From: Baylisascaris procyonis
Taxonomy: Eukaryota; Nematoda; Chromadorea; Rhabditida; Ascarididae
Reading direction: 5' to 3'
NCBI GenBank assembly: GCA_037389465.1
Contig: JAZARR010000188.1
Location: forward strand, 2,321,501-2,385,500
Length of the DNA stretch: 64,000 nt
The notes beneath the pieces were generated by a model. It saw nothing but the letters and a program-made list of their open reading frames with translations, was not told the DNA's origin and made no database searches. Made by a program: the position numbers and the translations under genes. The number at the start of each line of letters is the position of its first letter. Positions within the stretch are counted from its first letter, which is position 1. Below, one piece after another: positions 41,397 to 53,200 of this stretch.

Positions 41397-41540
41397 GGAG
41401 TCGTTATAGTGGAGTCATTAGAGCAGGAGTCGTTATAGGGAGTCATTAGAGCAAGAGTCGTTATAGTGGAGTCATTAGAGCAGGAGTCGTTATAGAGGAG
41501 TCATTAGAGCAGGAGTCGTTATAGTGGAGTCATTAGAGCA
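41397..41540. repeat. 29-bp tandem repeat, 5 copies
   Basis: The unit is GGAGTCGTTATAGT followed by GGAGTCATTAGAGCA. The two halves resemble each other, so the 29-mer looks like a dimer of a 14- to 15-bp ancestor. One copy lacks a base. A degenerate copy with GGAGTCGTTATA lies just upstream at 41356. Confidence 0.9.
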
Positions 41541-42266
41541 GCATAATTCCCATGACCTATTTTGCATATAAAACGGCTATAGTTGTAAGTCAAGTTGCAA
41601 TTACAACTTGATCTCATTACGGTGATTCTGCCCTGAATTATGTCACAATGTGTTGTTTTCCGCTCCACTCATTATCATTTCCGCTATTCAATGACGTCAT
41701 TGGATCGAGGTAAATTAGAAATTTACATATCGCACCGCTTACACTGTTGCATATATCATTATGATAATCGTCTATCAATAACTGAATTTTTTATTTCAAA
41801 TGAATAAAAATTGTAACTTAACTTTTTTTTTTTGATTAAACTTATAAATATTCTCTTTTGGTTTTGACTGCAAATTTATCAACGCGTTATGAGTGTGTGA
41901 TCTCCATCGATCTTAGAGTTATAATCGTTGTACATCGCATTCAACAACACTTCTTAATATTGAAATTACCTTTAAGTGTACAGTGAAATATACCTGTTAA
42001 GCCTTGCATATCTGAACAAACAAATAAGTGGAAAAACGCATCAAACGAGCCGGCACGTTATGTGCTTTTATCATCTTGCTTGCATGACTAATCGCTTTCA
42101 TAGTTTATCGAAAAATAGACACCTTTGCCAATTGATATATAAATGAAAAGAATTTTACATCATACATATGAATCTTCGAAATAAATATCCATTCAAATTG
42201 CGCTGAACTTTATTATCTTTCATAAATGTAATTAGTGTTTTTGAGTGTTTAAAAACTTACAAGCTA

Positions 42267-42271
<5 letters not shown>

Positions 42272-42317
<46 letters not shown>

Positions 42318-42326
42318 TAAATATAA

Positions 42327-42423
<97 letters not shown>
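42272..42423. repeat. (AT)n tract with AAAT interruptions
   Basis: About 150 bp of alternating AT with two short AAATATAAATA blocks in the middle, about 350 bp upstream of the start of the cold-shock-like gene. Confidence 0.9.
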
Positions 42424-42424
<1 letters not shown>

Positions 42425-42520
42425 CCGTATATATATGTAATAACCGATCGTATAACCAAACATTGAAACATGATTGGAACATCGCTATCAGAAGAAATAT
42501 AATTCTCAAAATACCGCTAA

Positions 42521-42561
42521 TTAAAAAAATTATACGTATTACTACGTATAATTTTTTTTAA
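42521..42561. repeat. 18-bp-arm palindrome upstream of the cold-shock-like gene
   Basis: Arms TTAAAAAAATTATACGTA and its complement (one extra T) surround a TTAC loop. It lies about 220 bp before the ATG at 42779. It could be a small transposon end pair or a structured element; no target duplication is obvious. Confidence 0.75.
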
Positions 42562-42778
42562 TTTGTAAGATATATTTTTTGCTTCTTCACTATGAAGGTT
42601 TTTTTTCTTTCATTTATTCACTTATATTTTGAGATTTATCGATTTTTGGATTTATAATAACGGATTAAAGAGATTATTTTCGATGTTTTATTTGGCGATG
42701 AAAAAAGAACCTTAATAAATCGTTTAAAGGATTCAACACAATAAACTTGAAGTAACGATATAACGAGCGAATTTTATA

Positions 42779-45700
42779 ATGGCAAGCGTACGTACTATGG
42801 GACAAGGCAAAGTTACAAAGGTTATTTGTTTGTTTAATTACCCATTGTTTTAGTAACTTAGAACTTTAACAGGTGTGTTTCCCCAAGATGGATGACGTAT
42901 TTCAGTTTATTTATCCCATATTTTTCTAAATGGCCGTCTTATTTCGATTCGTTTGTCAAAATGGCCATTTTATTTGGATTTATTTGTCTAAATGGCCATC
43001 ATCTTATCTTATTCTTCTTAAACTTTTTCATAGGCAAATTAAAAAGCATTTTTTTTGTTTGTATATATCAACAGTCGATTCCCTGCCGGTGAAATATGCA
43101 GTCGTTCTTTCGTCTAAGCGATAAGGATTAAAAAAAGAGTTTTAAGAACGCTTTATCGATTCTTGTTAATGATCAATCGTCATTTTAAAAACGTTTCATT
43201 AAAAAAAAAACCGTTTACTATTTGAAATCATCAAAATTTTTGCAATTTTCTTTTGATTATACTAGCTGCTGCTCCAGTTGAAGCAACAGAATAACACTTT
43301 TTTTTTCCATATTATACGTGATACTAATTGCAAAAAAAAAAAAATCCGCATTGAAAATCACTCATCTTGGTTGTGTTGAAAGAAAGAAGATGTGTTGAAA
43401 GAAGCCAACCGTAATTCCATAGGCCTAACCGTTGCCGAGAAAATAAATCGCAGATATCAATTACAGTACATTTGTATGAAAATACAACATTTGTGCACCT
43501 ATAATCTCCATCTTCTCATATAAAAAAGCAAACAACGCACATACTCGTGATCAGCTCATCGAGATCTATCGTCTGATATCGAAAAGACCAAAATTGGAGA
43601 CAAAAGGTATTTTTCCAAAATTTCCCTGTACTACCTACCCCCTTACGATTAAAAAAACGCGATTTTTGGGAATTTTTTTTTCGGCCCCTATTTGTCCTCG
43701 GACGGTAGTCCATATACCGTTCGAGGGGTCTCGGCGAGCTGATGACGAATCAGAAGACCGTTTAGCGCCATATGAAAAAGCGGCCGAGAACGGGAACCTC
43801 CAAAATTGCAAAAATCGGGATTTCAGAAATTCTGGCCGCTTGATTCGCTTTTCAACTTTTCTCTCGAAATATAATAAGCTATATATCGTTCGATAGAGCC
43901 TCTAAAGTTGTATCGAATCAGGCAAATCCCAACTCAACAGACGTAACCGTTGCGGAGAAAATAATTCTGAAACCTCCAATACAGTACATTTCAATAGAAA
44001 TTTCACATATTTTAATTTTTTAACTGAACTAATCTTCGAAAAATGAATCTAAAAAATAGACACCATTAAAAAAGAAAGTAAAAACGAATGAAAATAAAAG
44101 AATGCAGGAAGAAAAAAGAAATAAAAGAAATGCTTAAGTATGAAAAACGGTACCCTACCTGAATAACTCTGCAACGGAGCGGAAAACACGGACGAAATTT
44201 TATAGGTCTAGAAATCACCACCATACAGTGAGATCCAGAAAAACCCGAACGATAGAGCAAACGGTACAGCCGAAAAAGTTAGCCAAAGGTGAAAATAATT
44301 AGTGATCTTCTGTATAGAATAGATGAAATAATTTAAAACTGAATAATTTTTTCACTAAAATATTATATGGATTAATCAATACAATAATTTTTATTTAACT
44401 TAGATGTTTCGTAGTATCACTTTTGTCCCCTCCATATCTAGAAACATCGCTGAATTCGATGAGATTGGCATCTACCTCAACCATTTGAGTTGGAAACTAC
44501 TTTTATCAGTCAGATTGCTAATCAACACTTCAATTAAATCCTGGTCATGTTGGGATTTAATTCAACTTGTATCTTACAACTTGACTTGTTCACTTACAAT
44601 TTGCGAGAGAATAACTGTTGATATCATACCGAAAAGCACCTCAAATGTAATACGACGAATTGGATCTACGAGATGGTTTTTTGTTGGTATAAATCATTCA
44701 TCGACTAGAAATATAGGAACATAGAATTTTAAATTTATTTATTTAACTTTTAAATAAAGAATTTTAAATTTATTTATTTAACTTTTAAATAACCCATTGA
44801 TTTTTTCACCTTCTTACGAATTGTCTATTCGGCTAATTCAAAATGCTTGCCCACTAAATATTAATGATTTCACATCCTCCTGCTTGTAACGGTCTTTTCG
44901 CTTATCAACTTATTTTCAATGAGTAATTACGAATATTGCTCGCATAGTACCAAATTCCAGAATACAAAAAAATCGGGGGGGGGGGTACCAAACATTTTTT
45001 GAGTCTTAAATTACATCGATTGAATAGAGTTTAATTTGTTTTCTAAATCTACGTCATTATATTTACCATGCTAAGTTCAATTGTGAATTTCGAATATCTT
45101 CAGTAAATCATTTAATAAAGGCTATCGGCTTTATGCATATCGCTTCAGGCGTAATATTATTTCAGTTATCTAAGCGATATGGATTTATTGATGGCGGTAG
45201 ACTTGGCAATGTATTTTTTCCTATAACAGCGATACTTACCGGTGACAAATGTGTAGATATTCGTGATAAATTTCAGGTTTGAAATTTTTTGAATTTTAGG
45301 TTTGAAATTTTTCAATTTTGGGTCTGAAACTTTTCAATTTTAGGTTTGAAATTTTTCAATTTTAGGTTTGAAATTTTTTTGTATTTATAGAAGGAAAATA
45401 TTATGGAAACGAGACGAATAATTTAGAGAAATTAAAAAAAACGTTGAAAATATTTTGTTGGAAAAAAATCAGATGCAATAAAGTGAAATTTTTGATAATG
45501 CAACTAGTGCCTATCGTACTTTTTGATTCTCACAGCTTAGCCATAGAGAACTTTGCTTTGATAGAAAAATAAAAATATGCCAATATTATAAATTTAAATA
45601 TACTATCTGTACTTATATATTGAATAATGCCAATTTAAATGAAGTAAATTTTTAAATTATAATCTTATTTTAGTTTAATCTAAAGTTTGAAGAAAAATTG

Positions 45701-48700
45701 TTGAAAAAAAAAAGAAGAGATAGACAAATATTCTTGTGGAATATCCCTTTTATAAGGTTCAAGTTTATGAATTTTTCGATTCATAACGTATAGAAGAATC
45801 AAAGTGATGCTAAATGAATAGCATTTTATTAGATTTCATTGATTATTTTAATTGTCATAAGAGTATTATAAATGATGAAAAATTTTTTCAGGAAAAAGAA
45901 GAAGTGATATTCACCTCACAAAAACAAGATCCTCCATATAATAATTGCAATTATATTGCAACATCGGTTATACTCAAAAATGAATTAATAAATATCGATG
46001 GTGAAATAGAAATCATATCGAATCGGTAAATCATTAAATTAATTTATGTATTTATTTGAAAATTGAAATGAAAAATTTGAAAAAAAAGTGAAATATTTGA
46101 AATTATACGAAATAAAAAAGAATATTGAATAATATTTGTGAGAGAGAAGATAATAAGCAGAGACAGGCGAGGGAATATCAGTTTCCTCCTCCCCTTGCCA
46201 ACCCCTACCCTCCCTGGAAAACTGTTGAGAATAGAATTTCCAGAAATAGGTATGATCCCGTAATTGGTACCAATTTCTTTAAAGGTTTTTTTTTGTTCAT
46301 ATATCCTCAAAAATATGCCCAGTCGTATCTCCTTCCTCGCTTGTGTTCGCATATGCTTATTACCAGCTATCGAATGAATCCCTCTTTAATTTTTTTAATA
46401 AAATACACTGATGGGAAAGGATGGGTGGAGGAGCAAAACTGCTCTACGCTCAGTATGCGGAGAAACGAACGTTCGAGATAATCGGCATACGGTGAAATGA
46501 TGAAGTATTCTTCGCCTCTCTTCGGTCGATTTTGAGAATTAGAAGGTCCACTGAGTTGTCACCTTTGGATGTATCTAATTCTTTAGCATCATTACTGTTT
46601 AGTATCGGTTTATAAAGAAGTTTCAATCAGATGATTTCGAATTTTGGTGCCATCGAAGCCTTTTAAAGCTTTGGAGCACACTTGAAATTCCATGGCACTC
46701 AAGTTTATATACTTTTACTTGTGCCGATTCTTGAAATCCTCGTTCGAGAATCCTGATTTGAGGCTTTCGGAAAGCGTTCGGTGTCCTCGAAGATCAAAAT
46801 ACCGAATTTAGACACTATTATTGCATATTCTTAAAACGCATCGATTTAACACTCAAATAGAAATGTTTTGAACTAATATACTCACTCTTTTATGTGAAAT
46901 AGAGTTTTTAAAATGTATATTTTTCTAACATATATTTAATGCGCTAATTATTAATGCAATGAATTATTTAATTCTTCCTAAATGTAATGGGGGAACACTT
47001 CCCCGTTTTTTTGTTTGAATCAAATCGCAACAATTTCATTCTATTTATTTGTCGTATTTTTCTAGTCATCTTTTTATTCGATATCACTTCAATACGATAT
47101 AATGAGTGAATATCCCCGGAAATTTTTTTTTTCAGATTTGCATATGCTGAAGCATCAGATATTGGCCAAATATTTGTACCATTTTCGGCGAAGAATAATG
47201 TAGGCCAAGAATGGCATGGCGAAGGTGCTATTGTTGGAATGTCTTGCACATTAACGGTAAATTTTTTAATGTTATATTGGACGTTCGGCTCCAAAAATAC
47301 CACAAAATTTTAAGCATAACTCTATATCTACATCAAAGGAACTAGTAGTACGTTGGATGTAAGCAAATCGAATTGTAAATTTCCTCATATCTTTTTATCA
47401 TATCACCTTTCCACAATATATATATATTGATAAGCTTTATCTACAGCAATTGAATCGATTTGCCTTATCTTAGCTGTTGTTGATGATTTTCTATGACTAT
47501 GCTCTCTGTATTTATAAAAATCATAGCGCCGAGAATGAAGAAAGCAATGGAATTAGAGAATATTATACTAGCCTCGAGTAGAGCAATAATTACAACGAGT
47601 AGAGCAGTAGAGCAGTAGAGTAGTTTATACTATCTTGTTCTCTAAAACTTTTGTTAGCTAATTAATTTCCACTTTTTTATAATACTGAAATTTAAAATTT
47701 TCCAAGTTTGGAAATTATGGATTTTTGACTTTTTATAAGGGTGGATGGAGGGGGGGGGTGATTCCATTTTTTTTTTGCCACGAGATATTTGATGTATTTT
47801 TTGTTGTTTTAATCTTTTTATCCTAACTCTTATGCTATTAGAGTGAGCAAATCTACAATAGTTTAATCGTTTTATTGTTTATCATCTAGCTACCGTAACT
47901 ACTTGTGATTCTACCGTAGCTACCAGTGATTTTATGAAAACGAATAGGTTACCGTATTGCTATGAAGACTAAATTATTTCATCAGTTTACTTTGCCTCTT
48001 TTTCACCACTTTTCATTTCAGGTCGCTAAACGATTATAATTTATTCAAAATTTATAGATAAATTATTCATATTCGCAATTGCTTTTTTATTAATATTTCT
48101 ATGCCAGAGCACAACATTGTTTCTTTGTGTATCAGCATAAATATTATAGAGCATATCTTGAAATATAAAGTGTAAAGGCATTGATCCGCTTTGATCTTTA
48201 TCGATTGATCAGAATAGTGATGTCATTTTTCGCCAATCAACGCTAATAGATTGATGCTGCATTTATTTTGCTTAAATATTCTACCAAATTTCTGGCATTG
48301 ATGAAAGTTACAATCAATGGGTCCTCTTTCTTTTTTTTCTCTGCAAGGATCGGGTATTGGGACAAATTTCGACCATAGGAAATAAGGAAGAGAAGAAAGA
48401 GGAGAAGGGGAGGGGATAGGAGGACGAGGGAGGGGGGCAGAATGATATAGGAATTATTTCTTAGATATAGGCTCCTTCATTTGTCAATTTGTACAAATTA
48501 TATTCGATATTATTTTATTTTACAGATAATGCCTCAGCCGGAATTTAATAAATGCAAATATATTGCTGTTGGAATTTCATTTCCAAATAAAATCAACGAT
48601 ATCAATAAATCAACGGATAGAATCTCTGAAGTATAAATTCTGTTTCAATTTTTTTTGTTTTTTTTAAATTCTATTCTTATGATAGAATTGAAAAAATTTT

Positions 48701-50212
48701 TTTTTTCAGAATTTTTTTCAAAAATTTGCTCCTTTTTTTCTGGTTGAAAATTTTTACGATCTATAACAACTATCACTAACTTAATAATCTTTAATTAATG
48801 AGACTAACATTTCAATTGAATATTTATTTTAATTTTATTATTATTATATAGGAATATATTTGAAAAATTGAAAAGGATGAAATAAATCTCTAAGAGAGGT
48901 ATAAAATCTTTCTAAAAGTTTTACAAATTTTTCCACTGAAAAATTAAGATAGTTTGACTTCATCAACGCTAGAATATGAATCACTTAATCAGTTTAATTC
49001 GCCTTTGGTGATCTCCTACCCATAGAAATTCATATTCCTATTAGATTAATTTAGTATAGAAAACGGGTTTTATTTTTAAAATCGAATTTTTTAAATTTCA
49101 ATGAGAACGTCGAGAGCTTCCGGCGATTTCACTTTGAAAGGAGAAGAAAACTTACGCTCTGTAAACTAAAAAATTGCAAACTAAAAGAATGAGTTCGCTA
49201 ATAAAAATTGCAATGAATTGCAATGCAAAACGAAAAGCTTATTTTAAGAAGAAGATATTTCAATTTGAATTTTTATAAGCAAAATTTTACCCAAAAAAAT
49301 TACTTGCAGCTATCATTCCCATATAAATCTCATATGCGTATAGATCAACAAGTTGAATTTCTACCCTCTCAGTTGGGAATAATTATTCGTCATCGTCGAA
49401 TAAATAAGCAACGATATGCATTCATCTATTCACCGCAGACGGGTCTCGCTAGAATAGCTGATTCAACTTCCGATGAATCAATAAAAATTGGATGTTGGAT
49501 CGAATATACATGCAAAAATATTTCAACAAAATTAGACAAATACATTTGGGAAGCAACGGAAATTGTCGAAACGATACAACCCGAAATAATCAATACAATC
49601 GTTGATAGTGATGAGGTAAGATTATTAAGGAAATAATAATATACGAATTAATTTTGGGCAAATTTTTGGTTCATTTTTTTTGGCTAAGATTATAATTTAC
49701 TGTTTAGGATAAAAGCTTATTAAACTTGGCTAAGATAAATGTGAAAAATTTCAAGTTTTTCGGAGAATTTCAGAATTGAAAAATTTCCACTTCTATTTTC
49801 AAAAAAAAAATTTTTTTTCTTTCAGCATATGATTGAAGCATTTTTAAGAAGCTTAAAATTTACTGCTTATCATGCTTCCCTCAGATTGGAGCTGGAAAAA
49901 GGATAGTTCCTTATCTTCGTTTGTAAAACAATATTTCATCGCTTCCGTCTTTCATTTGCATACCTTATATGCATATAAATGAATATTTTTACGATTATTT
50001 AATTTATATTCTGTAGAATACGGTCATAGTGGAAACAAAAGCGATCGTATGTCGTACAGATAGCACGAATTGTGTCGCTTGGCTATGGAACGATTATATC
50101 GGCAGGATATATGTCAGTGAATCTGCGTATGTGGCACGGATGGAAGCATTCATGGTGGTCCGTCTTCGTGCAAAATATACCGGCGATTATGAAGGTTAGC
50201 GATTCGTTCAGT

Positions 50213-50261
<49 letters not shown>

Positions 50262-53200
50262 ATATTCAAAGCATACTAAAGAATCTCTCTTTGAAGCAGC
50301 AGATATATCGAATCTAATAGCACAAAAAATGCTCAATTATTTAACAAAGCAAGAGAAGCAGTTAAATTTGTCATCGGGTTTGCGAGTTGCTATATTCTTT
50401 TCAATCACAGCCTTTCTATGGTTGTTCATTTCTTATTTTTTAGTTTTTATTTACTTTTTTTTTTTTTTTTTGCAAAAGGAAAGCTGCAAAATATTTCTAA
50501 GAATCTACGTAGAGTTGATGAACGCTTAGTTGATCAATGATCAATGATCGTTGATCCGAGTCGAAATAGGATTGCGCATATTTGCTCGTAGAGGGACAAT
50601 GACACAATCCTCAAGAATCAATGTGCATCCCTGATCCCGATTTTGTGTTCTCGAATTATTGATGTAAAGATGGATTCTTTATTATTAGTGTGTCTCAAAT
50701 AAAAGCTCCGGAGCTATATAATGTTGGAATCTTTTTTTTGATCTACAATCAATTAGGTGCCAATCGCAATTCTAGTTTTACAGATGTACCATGGGATGCG
50801 TTAAATGTAGAAATGATCGGTGATAATGAGAGCGATAGAAGTCAGTGTGCACAATTACTCGTCACAGATGATAGTTGGACGGTTATTTTTATATCAGTTT
50901 TTTAAAATTTGAATATTACGCAAGTTTTTTTTTCATTTTTCTATAGGAAGTAATTTTCAAAAATTTCCAAGTATTAAGCAATATTTAATTAAAATAAAGC
51001 AATACAATATTTTCAGCTACTTAATAAATCAGCAGTATAAATCAGTAAGATGCTATAAAGCCCTCATAGGCAATTCCTATAATTTATAAGCTTTCCATAT
51101 ATTTGAGGTCTTTCAGTCCATGGAGAAAGGCAAAATTTGAAGTCAAATGGTAGGATGTAATTTTTTTTTTAATTCAGTGAAGGAGGAGGAGGAGGATGAG
51201 AAGGTGGAAGATAGCTTATAATAGAGGTTAAAGTTTTTCAAAACTTAAAATGTAAAGGTGATGATTAAAGGTGTAGTTGTATTATAGAACTCATAATTGA
51301 TATCTAAAGCTTAAGAAAAAAGAAGATCTTTCACTTTAAAATATTTTATTGAAATATACAGAACATTTTGAAGTATTCGAATAAGCATATTTAATCAAAA
51401 GTTAGAGCATATTTGAGAGGGGACTCATTATCGATGGATCTAGTAATTAAGGAGGGATTGATGGGAAGAAATGGAGTCATAAGAGCCCTCAAGTTCTAGG
51501 TGGGGTGTATCATGAGGTGGATCTGAGAAATATAACCGAGGTTTCACGCTCGATGTTTACTATCAATGAATTATTTCCAGGTAACCTTTGTGGACGCCAA
51601 GTTACCTGGGAAGTTTTACGGTTTTTTGGAAAGTCCAAAGTATGGGTCGGCATTTATGGCATGGACTGATATGGTTGCCGGACGTAGTGCTCCTCAGATA
51701 GATACCGTATGTCGTGCTACCGTATTCAAGCAGTATCGTGGTAAGGAACGAGGATTGCGTGCAATTATGGTCTCACCGATTGTTTTTGGTCGACCAATTT
51801 ATAGCCATCCGCTGCATTCTTATAGCGGTAAATTGGTTGCTCGGAAAAAAATAGTTCTACAGGCCAGTGAAGAAACCTTTAAGGGATCAACAAACAAAGT
51901 AAGATTTCTTTATCTGGCCATAAATACTAGTGTTTTTCTCATCGTACCATTAAAGTAGAAAGTATTTTTGTATAAGATATTTGTATAAAAAATTTGTATA
52001 AAATAGTACAAAATCGATGGTAGAATCATGAGAACGTTATGGCCAAAAATTAGAGTTTATTAAGTTTCTTGATCTATACAAATGTTGAGCGAATTATTCG
52101 ATCGTTAAAATTAGTGTTGAGAATTCCAATATTTCACTTAATTCTTGTTCGTCTCGCTCACTAAGGATTTTATTCGTAGAGAAATATCTAGATAGTTTCT
52201 AAATGATGCAAGAAATATTTCTGGATGGAATTTCGCTATCCGACAAAATGCGCCACTTTATCACTTTTCTGCATGTTTCTCGCCGCCCATATAATATATG
52301 ATGATGAGCGATCTAATAATGTCTACATATAAGATGATGTCTACGTAACTGGCAGTATAGAGGAACGACGAGGGTGGCATAAAAGAAATTGAATCAGCAT
52401 TGTATATAACAACTTCCGCTGCGATAATAGAGCGTAACCAAGTTATTGCAAGAGTTGCTATTATATCTAAATCTTAATTAGAATTGCTAAACAAAATCGA
52501 TTTATGTGTTATTTATTCATACTCATATGGGTTGGTCATATAAAGTTTGATGAAAATTTTTGATGAAAAAATTTGATGAAAATAATTTCAGAATTTGATG
52601 AAATAAAATAGAATTTTCCCAAAGACAATTGATTTTATGAATTTCTTTGACTGATGTAAGGAGTTTGGGAAGTTAGGAGTGCTTAGCTGCAGATATTCGG
52701 GAAAATAAGTGGGAATATTTTGCTTCACGAGATATTCGCCCATCTCCTTACTGGTATCTTCCACCGCCAAACACTTCCAATCCCAATTAAGGATACAACC
52801 TGATAGCCTAAAAAGCTGTAGAGGTCTTTGCAAAAAGCTTTCTAACAAAAAAAAAAAAACGATGCCAAGATAATCGCTAATCGTCAAGGACGATGTCCAG
52901 TTGTCGTTCTTTCCTAGTTTTGAAATATTTGCAGCCGTTGTTCCATGCTCAATCAGCAATATCATCATCGGTTTCGAGTGATTTTCAAAGTGCTCTTAGT
53001 TCATTTGATGGATTCACAAACGATATGACAGATGTGAGTTATCCATGATGCGTCTAAATCTTTAAGCGCTTATCCATAATTCGGTATTAGCGAGAATATT
53101 CGAAATCTTAATGAATTTTTGCAGAAAATTCAAACAAAAAATGTTTTATTTAAACTTTTCTGACTGTAAACTTAATCGTTTTTCACTTCTTCTTGGTCAG

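Larger units (their letters stand above)
40740..42778. other. Repeat-rich intergenic stretch
   Basis: Holds ATTT tracts near 41140-41210, a 29-bp tandem repeat, an (AT)n tract and a palindrome, each listed separately. An ORF at 41133-41438 runs through the repeats and is not believed to be a gene. Confidence 0.5.

Noticed and set aside
42257..42509. Tyr/Ile-repeat ORFs
   Set aside because: Translation of the (AT)n tract.
49827..49907. Strong acceptor (TTTCTTTCAG) followed by 26 open codons in the cold-shock-like gene
   Set aside because: No donor precedes its in-frame stop. Direct splicing of exon 6 (49615) to exon 7 (50017) keeps phase. It could be a rare truncating exon but has no support.
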